A stretch of 64,000 nt of DNA from Craterostigma plantagineum (GCA_027422505.1 JAPQWV010001391.1:27265-91264); one strand, 5' to 3'; shown: positions 11,854 to 22,467, counted from the stretch's first letter. Notes: a model not told the origin generated them from the letters alone. Numbers and translations are program-made.

Positions 11854-11955
11854 GTCAAAACGTTCGTCGCAGTAACATATCAACAAACAAAACAATCCCA
11901 AAAAAGAGAAAACAAGAGAGAGACGAAGCAGAAAATTTGTCCTGCTAGTTCAATA

Positions 11956-12338
11956 ATGATAACATTCGTAGTAGGGTTTCTTCTCTTGATTGCGGCAAAC
12001 AATCCTTCCTTTACCAATGCACAAGCTGTCTGTGGTGAGACACGTTCTGACGAAGACAATTCCTATAAAACTGCCATTCGCAGTTTGCTCGTCGATCTAG
12101 TCGTACTCACCCCAGATTCCCCCGATAACCCCAAAGTAATGTACATGACCAAACCAGTCACAACAGGCAAGGAGATGTATGGATATGCCGAGTGCAAAGT
12201 AGATTTGGAGTATGACCCTTGCTATGAATGCTTGTCTCGTGCTGAGGAGGATCTCTTTAACTGCTGGCTGATCCTCCTTCGATCATAGCACAAGTTTCAA
12301 GGGATGATTGCCGCATGACATATGGGCTTAATGAGTGA
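11956..12338 (+). pseudogene. Fourth DUF26 gene, lost original start and one frameshift
   Basis: Homologous to the gene at 456. The ATG used by the paralogues is changed here (GACGAAGCAG where they have GATGAAGCAG), so translation would begin at ATG 11956, inside the signal-peptide region; a hydrophobic segment ending in NAQA remains. The DUF26 motif is C-X8-C-X2-C (AEC, eight residues, CYEC). Near 12265 a one-base indel shifts the frame to an early stop. The next frame restores the expected C-terminus with DDCRMTYG and a TGA at 12336-12338. A poly(A) signal AATAAA lies at 12475-12480. Confidence 0.78.
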
Positions 12339-13467
12339 CCAAGAATACGTCGAAGGTGTTCGATCGATGATGTTTGATGATGATACGTTTTTATTGCTCG
12401 TAATTTCGACAACCCCAACAATACGATCTTGTTTTTTTTCCTTATAAAACAGACTCTGTGTTGTCTGTAATAAGAATAAAACTACGTGTTCCTGGAGGAC
12501 GATATTCTGTATACTCGTTGTACACAGTTTGGACGAACTAATAATCATTGTGTTCTTCTTTGACATCTGCTTTTTATGGTTTTGTTTTGTGAATCTATAA
12601 ATCGAGATTTTCAGAATTTTCATCCAGAAAAAAACAATCTTGGATAGAAGAGATACTAGGTCATGTCCAAAAAAAGTTGATTTCGTCGCAACTTAATTCT
12701 TATATAGAGATCGGTAAAATAAAACCCAGATTTAATTGGAGGTATAGAAATCAGTATCGCTTTGTTAAATATTCATGCTCTTGAATGTTCGTTTTCGAAT
12801 TCATCTGACAACCCCAGTTTTAGTCGCATATCATGTTCAATATGGATTTTGTACAATAATATACACGTATTTACAGCTTTGTTTGATCTTTGTTATTTCA
12901 TCAACAATCTCCTTCTTCGTCAACAATAAAAGGAAAAACATAAATAAGAAGAGTGGTCAAATTACCGGATACAACTGATTCTAATCACCTATCACTGAAA
13001 ACTGCGTAAATTAGTTTACGAAGACACTTTAGTATACACGAACTTTTGTTATTCTGCATATCCCTAGTTTAATTTGGATTTGACATAAAGTCTGATAGCA
13101 AATCGTGGCAGATGATTATCGTTAAAATAGAGAACCCTTTCGGTGGTTTTGAGGGGATGATTGTTTGTGTATCAAAACCAATCTCACATATTGAAACTTA
13201 TATATGATATGATCCCCTTATTCTTAATGGTCTTAGAAAAGGCGTTGATAACAAATAACTTTGCATGTACACAAACTATCAGAATTAATAAACTCATGCA
13301 TCAAAGCTTCGTAGTTACTTAATCCTATAAAAGTATTCGAACGTGATCTTACAGCCCAGCCCATGTATTTTCTTCTTTCAACAGCCGCACAAAGACCCTT
13401 CGGCATCTAATAAGAGACGTGATACTATATGTCCCAATATGACGGATAAAGCAAAGTTTGTGTATCC

Positions 13468-13474
13468 TATAAAT
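13468..13474 (+). promoter_or_regulatory. TATA box of the left-arm DUF26 gene
   Basis: TATAAAT, 54 bases before ATG 13522. A mirror copy lies in the right arm. Confidence 0.55.
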
Positions 13475-13521
13475 CGCATGCTAGTGACAGTAATCAATGC
13501 AACTAAGTGATCATTAAAAAG

Positions 13522-13950
13522 ATGAGTCGTGAGAATACTACAATTGGTCCAATTGGAACCATATTGGTCTTATTAGTATTACTTTCTGTGTATCGTATGT
13601 CCACCGTAGAATGCGTTCCAGACACAACCATCACGTTCGTCGAGTGCAATGATAATAAATGGGGAACTGGAGACCCTTACCAATATGTCGTGGGCGATTC
13701 ACTCGGAGAATTGGTAAGAACCACTTCCCAACAACAAGGCTACGAATATTACGTAACTGATACAGTTCCAGGGACAACTACTTCATGCTACGCATTTGCG
13801 AGCTGCAGTACGCTATTGATAGCTAACGACTGCAAAGCATGCTTGGATACAGCTGAGGATAATCTTGCGTATCTGTGTGCTTTTTCTATTGGTGCAGAGC
13901 TTGTAATGGCTGACTGTGTCATGAGATACGAGAATTATCCGTTTTATTGA
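13522..13950 (+). CDS. Secreted single-DUF26 protein (left arm copy)
   Basis: An intact ORF. An upstream in-frame GTG at 13507 extends it on paper, but ATG 13522 (MSREN) is the first proper start and suits the TATA box. Signal peptide: hydrophobic residues about 12-27, ending near VEC. The domain carries CNDNKW at its start, the motif C-X8-C-X2-C (ASC, eight residues, CKAC), and the C-terminal signature CVMRYENYPFY. About 142 residues long, normal for a single-domain ginkbilobin-2-like secreted protein. It belongs to a second DUF26 subgroup, distinct from the MKQQTM-type genes at 456-12338. The predicted protein is identical to that at 17613-18041 on the other strand. Confidence 0.9.
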   Translation: MSRENTTIGPIGTILVLLVLLSVYRMSTVECVPDTTITFVECNDNKWGTGDPYQYVVGDSLGELVRTTSQQQGYEYYVTDTVPGTTTSCYAFASCSTLLIANDCKACLDTAEDNLAYLCAFSIGAELVMADCVMRYENYPFY

Positions 13951-14437
13951 TTACATGCTTGTAATAAGCTTTGAAGTATTGTGTAAGATCTCAGTTCTTA
14001 CAATCATAGTTTTAACTAATCTTAGATACTAAGATATGGTTTACAACATAAGGTTCCCTACCATAAAATAGTCAAAGTTCAAAAAACATATAGTAAATCG
14101 ATGATGAGACAATGTTCTGACGTACAATTTCCCTAAATTACTTGATTTTGAAAGCTAGTATCGGTATAGTTCCACCAATATTGTAGAATCACCCCCTTGA
14201 GTTACATGACTGAAAAAATAATTAAACCCAACAATTAAGCAACATTTCATATTTGATTTTAGAAAACATTCATACGAATTTGAGATCATCTCCATATTTA
14301 GTATGACGACACCTTACTTTGATTCGTTTTGGTCGAAGACCATAACTAAATATTCAAGGCGACGTTAATTCTCTGTGCTTTTATATATCACGTGCGACAA
14401 ATCCATACAAGTCCGGGGGTGGACTTGAGGTTCATCT

Positions 14438-14856
14438 TTACCCATAAAACGGATAATTCTCGTACCTCATGGCACAATCTACCAATACGAGCTCGGCGCC
14501 GATGGAATAAGTACACAACTCAAACACCTCGTTAAGAGCGTCTGACAAGCAATCGTAGCACTCGTCTGGCGTCAGCTGTAGATTGCAACTTGTACATGCA
14601 TACACAGTTGTTCCTTGATATGTCCCCATCCGTAGTAGCTTAAGTCTGCTTCATCAGGAGCGAGAACTACAAACTCATTGAGTGTTTGGGCTACATTTAA
14701 TCCATAGGGGTCATTTGTTCTCCAAGTATTAGGGTTGCAAATGACTTCTGCAACTGTTGTGTCAGGAGCAGCTTCTATGATGCACTTAAGATTTGCAGTC
14801 AGTAGAAATCCCTCAAGGAAAATTATTGCGGTACAGACCATAAGAATTCGACGCAT
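14438..14856 (-). pseudogene. DUF26 gene spanning the left arm edge, one apparent frameshift
   Basis: Starts at ATG 14854-14856 (MRRIL) with a hydrophobic signal peptide (about residues 5-22), then CNPNTW. A one-base deletion in a G run near 14629 shifts the frame; downstream the domain resumes as MGTYQGTTVYACTSC, with C-X8-C-X2-C and the ending MRYENYPFYG, stop at 14438-14440. The arm boundary (14642) falls within this gene: its C-terminal half is duplicated in the right arm and its N-terminal half is not. The right-arm copy has the extra G that restores the frame here, so the deletion may be a sequencing error. Confidence 0.8.
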
Positions 14857-15472
14857 ATTTCTTTTTTACTTCTTTTTTTTTGATCGATTTGTTTTATTTT
14901 CTATTTTTGTACCCGGGATTGGTATAGTAGATCTTAAACGTTATATAGGACTTGCAGACACTGCTTTCCTCGTTGTAGTTCAAGGAATTCTTCTTCCTTG
15001 TCATATGCATAGATACTGAAAGATGATCGGCTGTTGGCTACTTCGAGGGAATGGGATTTAATCTTGCTTGATCTTGTAGAATATAAACACCAAAGACTAA
15101 GAAATCTTTGCGGATTTCACCTCTACTAAGATTGTGGTTTTTTTATTGGTTTTTAATAATGTTAAAGGGAAAATATCCTACATGAAGATGCTCCTATGTT
15201 GTTCGATATACATACAAGGATTAATGGTATTAGCGAAACAAATCCTTGATGCAAGAAAGATGCTTGTAGTGTAGTTTATCAAAATTTCTAAAACGTTAAA
15301 GGTCCGAGTATAATATTCTCATCTAAAATAACCATTAGTCCAAAAATGGTGTAAAGTATTTTGTCGTAAGTTAACATTTAAATTGTCAACATTTCTGAAA
15401 CTACAAAATACAAAACAAACAACCCTTTATTTGATAAGAAAACACTGCAAATTTTTTTGTAATATATTTTTA
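14857..15472. other. Inverted-repeat spacer, no gene seen
   Basis: AT-rich sequence that would include the promoter of the reverse-strand DUF26 gene at 14856. No feature is recognised beyond T and A runs. Confidence 0.45.
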
Positions 15473-16092
15473 TATTAGGGTCCGGCCCATATTAGGGCTG
15501 ACCCAATTGCATGTATATATATATATATGTGTTATGTAAAAAAAAAAAAAAAAAAAAAAACATACACAACTCACGCACACGACACAGACGCGACGGAGAA
15601 GAGAAAAAGAGGAGAAAGAAGAAAAAAGAAAAGGGAGAAGAAAAATTCGATCCGGACGATCTGTTACCCCGATTTCGTTCAAATTTCGGGAGGAGACTCA
15701 CCTCGGCGTGATCTATACATCTACCGGGTCAGATTGGTCGGTTCGTCACAGTTTGGTGGTAATCGGCTTGAACCCTTTCTTAGTATATCCGAGCTTGTAG
15801 CTCGACGTTTGTTGGTGTACCGAGTTTGTAACTCGACGTAGCGTGATCTTCTTGTCGGCGTAATATTTTTCGGTGTGTTGTTGGGCTGTTATTAACTCGA
15901 GACGTTCTCGAGAGGTGTTGTCCGTTGTACCGGTCGAACTTGGTTATAGTGGACGTTTCCTTGGATCGGGAGAGCGATCCCGTGGTTTTTCCCGTTTCGG
16001 GTTTTCCACGTAAAAAGTTGGCGTGTCATTTTCGCTTTCGTCGTTGGTTGCTTGCCGTTAATATTGCTCGTATTATCCGAGCACGCCTAACA
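15473..16092 (+). mobile_element. Solo LTR of the TA...CA Copia family
   Basis: About 620 bp matching the LTRs of the element at 3131-8403 throughout, from TATTAGGGTCC to CCTAACA, with no internal region. It is flanked by the 5-bp target duplication TTTTA at 15468-15472 and 16093-16097. This is the product of LTR-LTR recombination. It sits within the spacer of the inverted duplication. Confidence 0.93.
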
Positions 16093-16097
16093 TTTTA

Positions 16098-16512
16098 CTG
16101 CATAGGTAAATAGCACGTATTTATAACCTTACACGGTTTGAGGAATGTGAGGGTTTTCCGTTTTATGCCGTTAACCCCTATGCTTATGCATGAGCCTCTT
16201 GTGTTTATCTTAATATAATCTTTGTTCTTTCTCTTATTGGATTCTCAAGAATTTACAAATATATCATAAACCACATAAGACTTCTGAGATTGTTAATCAT
16301 GGATTGCATTCATGCTACACGTTGTCCTTTAATTCAATATTACTTGATCGCGAAGTTTCAGAAGACTGGCGAAAACGAACAGTGCCATTTGTGTTCGCAG
16401 TTGTTGAAATCTCAATTCCCCTCAGTTTATTTTTCAGAAAACATAATGTATTTTATTCGTCTAATAGCATCGTGAAAAGACGAAAAAAAAACTAGAGATG
16501 ACGAAGCGCTTC
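16098..16512. other. Spacer sequence downstream of a reverse DUF26 gene, no gene seen
   Basis: No coding signal recognised; probably the 3' flank of the reverse-strand DUF26 fragment at 16513. Confidence 0.4.
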
Positions 16513-16813
16513 TCACAGTGGAGAATTCTGATATAGCATGTGGCAGTCCGTCATTGTAACCTCTGCAGTAATGGCGAAAGGGCACAATCTATCGAGGTCG
16601 TATTGCGCAGTTTCCAAGCACGTGTAGCAGTCGTTTGCCGCCAACTGCGTATTGCAGCTTGCATATGCGTAACAAGTAACACCACTTCCCGGGTCTGTTT
16701 CAGATATGTAATAATAATAACCTTGTTGTTGATTAGTGTATGCTGCTAAGTCCCCAAGCAAATCGGCAACAAGAAACCATAAGGGTCGTTTACTGGCCAA
16801 GTATTAGGGTTGC
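16513..16813 (-). pseudogene. Truncated DUF26 gene in the spacer
   Basis: Reverse strand. It retains the NPNTWPVNDPYG start of the domain, a one-base frameshift near 16768, then the rest of DUF26 with C-X8-C-X2-C (ASC, eight residues, CYTC) and the ending TDCHMLYQNSP, stop at 16513-16515. The signal peptide is missing: homology stops at 16814, exactly where an LTR-like TGTTAGGAATA begins. The gene was therefore cut by that insertion or rearrangement. Confidence 0.8.
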
Positions 16814-16914
16814 TGTTAGGAATATTTTATTGTGTTCAATTAGAATAGATTATCTTAATCTTGTGATTTATTTTAATCTAGGACCTAATTGTAAATATAC
16901 CCGACTTGTGGACA
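16814..16914. mobile_element. LTR-like scrap at the inverted-repeat seam
   Basis: About 100 bp starting TGTTAGGAATA, a typical Copia LTR start also seen at 44926, followed by A/T-rich LTR-like sequence. It begins precisely at the truncation of the DUF26 gene on its left and ends where the right arm begins. No second end or target duplication is visible, so the family is unproven. Confidence 0.4.
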
Positions 16915-17121
16915 TAAGCTACTACGGGATGGGGACATATCAAGGAACAACTGTGTATGCATGTACAAGTTGCAATCTACAGCTGACGCCAGACGAGTGC
17001 TACGATTGTTTGTCAGACGCTCTTAACGAGGGTGTTTGAGTTGTGTACTTATTCCATCGGCGCCGAGCTCGTATTGGTAGATTGTGCCATGAGGTACGAG
17101 AATTATCCGTTTTATGGGTAA
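16915..17121 (+). pseudogene. 3' half of a DUF26 gene in the right arm
   Basis: The inverted copy of the C-terminal half of the gene at 14438-14856: SYYGMGTYQGTT, then C-X8-C-X2-C, then MRYENYPFYG and TAA at 17119-17121. It lacks signal peptide and domain start because the arm begins inside the gene. One extra G in a G run near 17033 shifts the frame; the left-arm copy does not have it. Confidence 0.82.
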
Positions 17122-17612
17122 AGATGAACCTCAAGTCCACCCCCGGACTTGTATGGATTTGTCGCACGTGATATATAAAAGCACAGAGAATTAACGTCGC
17201 CTTGAATATTTAGTTTATGGTCTGTCTTCGACCAAAACGAATCAAAGTAAGGTGTCGTCATACTAAATATGGAGATGATCTCAAATTCGTATGAATGTTG
17301 TCTAAAATCAAATATGAAATGTTGCTTAATTGTTGGGTTTAATTATTTTTCAGTCATGTAACTCAAGGGGGTGATTCTACAATATTGGTGGAACTATACC
17401 GATACTAGCTTTCAAAATCAAGTAATTTAGGGAAATTGTACGTCAGAACATTGTCTCATCATCGATTTACTATATGTTTTTTGAACTTTGACTATTTTAT
17501 GGTAGGGAACCTTATGTTGTAAACCATATCTTAGTATCTAAGATTAGTTAAAACTATGATTGTAAGAACTGAGATCTTACACAATACTTCAAAGCTTATT
17601 ACAAGCATGTAA

Positions 17613-18041
17613 TCAATAAAACGGATAATTCTCGTATCTCATGACACAGTCAGCCATTACAAGCTCTGCACCAATAGAAAAAGCACACAGATACGCAAGA
17701 TTATCCTCAGCTGTATCCAAGCATGCTTTGCAGTCGTTAGCTATCAATAGCGTACTGCAGCTCGCAAATGCGTAGCATGAAGTAGTTGTCCCTGGAACTG
17801 TATCAGTTACGTAATATTCGTAGCCTTGTTGTTGGGAAGTGGTTCTTACCAATTCTCCGAGTGAATCGCCCACGACATATTGGTAAGGGTCTCCAGTTCC
17901 CCATTTATTATCATTGCACTCGACGAACGTGATGGTTGTGTCTGGAACGCATTCTACGGTGGACATACGATACACAGAAAGTAATACTAATAAGACCAAT
18001 ATGGTTCCAATCGGACCAATTGTAGTATTCTCACGACTCAT
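17613..18041 (-). CDS. Secreted single-DUF26 protein (right arm copy)
   Basis: Predicted protein identical to the left-arm gene at 13522-13950, with the same start (MSREN), signal peptide, C-X8-C-X2-C motif and MRYENYPFY ending. It lies in inverted orientation, so the two intact copies point towards each other across the spacer. Its mirrored TATA box is about 54 bases upstream. The absence of frameshifts, in a window where most genes have one, supports the sequence of both copies. Confidence 0.9.
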   Translation of the reverse strand: MSRENTTIGPIGTILVLLVLLSVYRMSTVECVPDTTITFVECNDNKWGTGDPYQYVVGDSLGELVRTTSQQQGYEYYVTDTVPGTTTSCYAFASCSTLLIANDCKACLDTAEDNLAYLCAFSIGAELVMADCVMRYENYPFY

Positions 18042-19173
18042 CTTTTTAATGATCACTTAGTTGCATTGATTACTGTCACTAGCATGCGATTTATAGGATA
18101 CACAAACTTTGCTTTATCCGTCATATTGGGACATATAGTACCACGTCTCTTATTAGATGCCGAAGGGTTTTTGTTCGGCTGTTGAAAGAAGAAAAAACTA
18201 CACGGGCTGGGCTGTAAGATCACGTTCGAATACTTTTATAGGATTAAGTAACTACGAAGCTTTGATGCATGAGTTTATTAATTCTGATAGTTTGTGTACA
18301 TGCAAAGTTATTTGTTATCAACGCCTTTTCTAAGACCATTAAGAATAAGGGGATCATATCATATATAAGTTTCAATATGTGAGATTGGGTTTGATACACA
18401 AACAATCATCCCCTCAAAACCACCGAAAGGGTTTCTCTATTTTAACGATAATCATCTGCCACGATTTGCTATCAGACTTTATGTCAAATCCAAATTAAAC
18501 TAGGGATATGCAGAATAACAAAAAGTTCGTGTATACTAAAGTGTCTTCGTAAACTAATTTACGCAGTTTTCAGTGATAGGTGATTAGAATCAGTTGTATC
18601 CGGTAATTTGACCACTCTTCTTATTTATGTTTTTCCTTTATTGTTGACGAAGAAGGAGATTGTTGATGAAATAACAAAAGATCAAACAAAGCTGTAAATA
18701 CGTGTATATTATTGTACAAAATCCATATTGAACATGATATGCGACTAAAACTGGGGTTGTCAGATGAATTCGAAAACGAACATTCAAGAGCATGAATATT
18801 TAACAAAGCGATACTGATTTCTATACCTCCAATTAAATCTGGGTTTTATTTTACCGATCTCTATATAAGAATTAAGTTGCGACGAAATCAACCTTTTTTG
18901 GACATGACCTAGTATCTCTTCTATCCAAGATTGTTTTTTCTGGATGAAAATTCTGAAAATCTCGATTTATAGATTCACAAAACAAAACCATAAAAAGCAG
19001 ATGTCAAAGAAGAACACAATGATTATTAGTTCGTCCAAACTGTGTACAACGAGTATACAGAATATCGTCCTCCAGGAACACGTAGTTTTATTCTTATTAC
19101 AGACAAACACATAGAGTCTGTTTTATAAGGAAAAAAAACAAGATCGTATTGTTGGGGTTGTCGAAATTACGAG

Positions 19174-19974
19174 TGAAGGTGGTCCCGTACACAATGGATG
19201 TAAAAAGCTAAATTAAATACTGATGTTGGACACGATGTTAGGCTAACACTCGTTCTTACTCTTTTGTACGCACAACGGAAAACGAAACGAACACGATGTT
19301 TTGTGCAGCAAGTCAAATAACTTGCTGCGAGCCCCAAGGGTAAAAATCCACTAGAAATATGGATTACAAAACTATCGAAAAAGATAGCCAAAACTAATCT
19401 AGCAAACGGAACGAATCTAAAAGGACTCTAAAACCACAAGATCTCACGACCTCTAAAAGCTAGACTTAGAAAAGAAAACTCTTTCAAGAAATGATTCTCG
19501 CTCAGAATGCTCTCACTTTAGCTCGGTGTTCGTCGTACATCAAAACGGTTAAGTCTTCGACTTAATACTCCTTAGATTTGTCCAAGACTTCGCCACTCGC
19601 CTTAGCAACTTCCCTCAACGTCCACTAACGTCCACTAAGTGATTTTGGACAGTTAGTGACCGTTGAGAGTAGACTTGGTCAGCTCGGATTGCTCAGTCTT
19701 CACTTGTTCTCCAAGCTTCCTATTTTAGTATGCTCCACTCCTATTTTCGCTCTAGCTTATCCACACTCTTTCCACACGGTTTGATCCGTTCTTGCTCTTA
19801 TCCATAACCTGCACAACACTAGTAGAAAAATGCCACGTCATAATTAAATAGGTTTTGGGCATGAAAGATAAAACTGAGGAAGGGAACATTCTCGGCCAAC
19901 AGATGTTGACTAGAATGTTACCCAACATTGTTTCAGTGAACGCTCAACATCACACACAACTGTTTTGGCCCAAG
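19174..19974. other. Probable LTR-derived sequence, boundaries unclear
   Basis: Begins where the inverted arm ends. The sequence resembles plant LTR text, with TGTTGGA near 19224 and CACAACA near 19818, but the flanks do not give a target duplication. CACTAGTAGAAA at 19817 resembles a CACTA terminus. No gene is seen. Confidence 0.3.
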
Positions 19975-20730
19975 CTGCTGAACTTGGGTGGCCGATCTAT
20001 CAAATGGACGTAAAGTCCACCTTTCTGGATGAGAAGCTCGTGAAGGAAGTTATTGCTGAACAACCTTCTGGATACTCAGAACGAGTATGAAAGTTTTATC
20101 ACTTCAAGAAAATATAGTTTCAGACACAGAAATTAAATATGGAATTGGTTTCGTATAAGTATCAGAAACGAATTTTGACACAGTTTCTTATTTTTTCAAA
20201 ATAAATTAATTCGTTTACTTAGATACATATTAGATACGGTCCTACGGAAATAAAAACAGAAACGTGCAAACTTCATTTTAGAAACGGTATATATCGGTGT
20301 CCAAATTTGCTATGAGAACAACGCATATACATTAGACACGGATAATTCCGTGTCTAATTACTCAATAGATATGAAATTTTGGTTTAGACACCGAAATTTC
20401 GTGTCTAATATGTCTGGTTTCTAGTAGTGATGGATTGGAGCTTGTACGTGAACAGAGACAGAAATGTACGCCGATAGTCGCCACGACGTCGATGACACCA
20501 TTTTCATGGGGAACAACGAGGAGATGATCAGAGACTTTTCGGAAGCGATGACTAGGGAGGAACTTGATCGCATAATCTTGTAGCAACATCGATGGAGCTT
20601 GGTGCAAAACTATTTAAGTTTGATGGTGGAGGAGTAAGCTCTAATGAGTATCGAATTATGGTGGGAAGTCTCCGATACTTGATTTGCACACGGCCAGATA
20701 TATCTCAAAGTAATCAAGGGGATTCTTGGA
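19975..20730 (+). pseudogene. Old Copia reverse transcriptase fragments
   Basis: Two pieces of a decayed Copia pol. At about 19980-20085 the reading WPIYQMDVKSTFL is the reverse transcriptase segment leading to EQPSGY. At about 20480-20730 it reads FMGNNEEMIRDFSEAM (near the YVDD region), then a segment ending YRIMVGSLRYL-CTRPDIS. Several frameshifts and stops are present. The two pieces are separated by a CACTA-like insertion (20100-20429). Confidence 0.75.
20100..20429. mobile_element. CACTA-like non-autonomous repeat, copy 2
   Basis: Aligns with 10869-11157. The left end is CACTTCAAGAAAAT and the right end TTTCTAGTAGTG (CACTACTAGAAA in reverse), both fitting CACTA terminal repeats. It interrupts the Copia fragment. 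A 3-bp target duplication is not exact. Confidence 0.6.
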
Positions 20731-21524
20731 TTCATCCGAGAAATACAGTCACACGAGTTTTTACTCAAAGTCAAGCGATTACAAGCTGTTTGGATAGTCA
20801 TACAACGTTTGGTGCGCGAATGTCGATGACGGAAGCAATACACGTTTTAGGAAGATACGACATTCATTTGGCTCTAAAAACAGCCGATCGTCGTTACTTT
20901 ATCAACCTGCGAGGCATAGTATGTGCGCCTGTCGTGGTTTTAGAAGGCACGTCGATGCTCGATTCCGTTTCATCCGAGGACACAAACTCATTCTAAAAAA
21001 TTCAATTTTACAAGTCAACACTAAGAGCATCTCCAACCGAACTGCATATCCCAAAATATGAGGTAAAAATACTTCAACCGAACCGCAAAACGAAACTCAA
21101 GATGCGTTTTAATGTTTCTCTCTCATCATTTAGACGGATATATGCGTATTGGTGTAACAAGATGCGTTTTATCTTTTCTAATTGCATTACAGTCCCTTTA
21201 TTTATTTTAGTTATTAAATAAACCATATAAAACATAAAACAAATACAAAAAATATATAAAAGAGTAATCGTTGGGCAGAGTAAATGAGATGTGACCTTTT
21301 AACTTCTAATAAGTCTCTTTGTTGTTTGGTTAATAATAAGAAGAAAATATAAAGGGGAAATTTTGTGTGAGACCCCATAAATTTTAAAATTAGGGATCAG
21401 GCCCTGTCAGACATTTTTTTAGTTTTAAAGGACCTCTTTTTGAAAAAAATAAATGAAAAGGACTCAAAACTGTGATTTGACGAAATACCCTTAATAAAAG
21501 TGATTTTTGAATGGTATTTGACGT

Positions 21525-22162
21525 CAGTTTTATCACAGTTATACTGATTTGTTACCGTAACAACCTGAAGTGTTACTTTAACGTCATAAGACGTTACTTA
21601 TCGACAGTAAAATGTTATTTAACAGACATATTTATTAAATCGAACTACCGAATCCCATTTTTCACACTGATCGAGCACAGTCGATTGTTAACACCTTGTT
21701 TTGTTTTCCATCATGCGGTATTACACCATAAATTCTAAACCGTAAACCCTAAACTCGACGCGACGACCATTAGCGTTCTCCTATAAAAGATCGAATCATT
21801 AGCGTTTCGATCTTATTGTACGTTTCGAGATTAAAAATTGGTAACCCATTATAGGAGCATTGCTCCCTATAATGATGAATTTTCTGTCTAGGAAAACGGG
21901 GGGGATGGTCGGGTGGAGGGTTCAAGAACAATTATAACTGTTACACAATTATACTGATTTTACGGTAAAAATCGTAAGTGTTATTTTAACGTCATAAGAC
22001 GTTACTTATCGACAGTAAATGTTATTAACAGACATATTTATTACATCGGACTATTGAACCCTATTTTTCCCACTGATCGAGCATTGCTCCCTATAATGAT
22101 GATTTTTTTTTCTAGGAAAACATGGGGGATGGTCGGGGTGGAGGGTTCAAGAACAATTATAA
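21525..22162. repeat. Direct repeat pair inside the MITE
   Basis: Sequence around GACGTTACTTATCGACAGTAAA... to GGAGGGTTCAAGAACAATTAT occurs twice, at about 21525-21940 and 21945-22162. The second copy is shorter. It also contains the repeated phrase CATTGCTCCCTATAATGATGA. Confidence 0.7.
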
Positions 22163-22467
22163 CAGTTTTGCGCTGAAAAAAAAACACTTTCTCTAATTTG
22201 GATAACAACAGTCTTGTATTGAGTACCATCTGGCATCTCTTTAGTAACAAACGAAGTCGCGTAAGTACCACATCATTAAAAAATAATATTGATTCCTGCA
22301 GTAACACATTAACAAATGATGTTGCAGGAAGTGGTATTATTTTTTAATGTGTTGTTACTTCTGTGACGTCATTTGTTACTAAATAGACGACATATGGTAC
22401 TCAATACAAGACTGTTGTTATCCAAGTGAAAGAAAGTGTTCTTTTTCAGCGCCGAACTGTTATAATT
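22155..22467. repeat. Foldback hairpin, arms about 150 bp
   Basis: The left arm (22155 to about 22305) and right arm (about 22312-22467) are near-perfect reverse complements, sharing words such as GGATAACAACAGTCTTGTAT and its complement. The loop is only a few bases. Any transcript would form a long stem. Confidence 0.8.

Larger units (their letters stand above)
12397..14642 (+). repeat. Left arm of a 2.2-kb inverted duplication
   Basis: Reverse-complement match to 16915-19173. It begins at CTCGTAATTTCGAC within the 3' region of the fourth DUF26 gene and ends at AGCTTA inside the DUF26 gene at 14438-14856. Arms are nearly identical, with scattered substitutions and small indels. The spacer between arms is about 2.27 kb. 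Confidence 0.93.
16915..19173 (-). repeat. Right arm of the inverted duplication
   Basis: Reverse-complement match to 12397-14642. It ends at 19173, where similarity to the 3' flank of the fourth DUF26 gene stops abruptly. Confidence 0.93.

Noticed and set aside
13507..13521. GTG start extending the left-arm DUF26 protein
   Set aside because: Plants rarely start at GTG. The in-frame ATG at 13522 gives a normal signal peptide and suits the TATA box.
22155..22467. Calling the foldback a MIRNA gene
   Set aside because: A hairpin alone is not enough. There is no evidence here of precise processing, and MITEs often fold.
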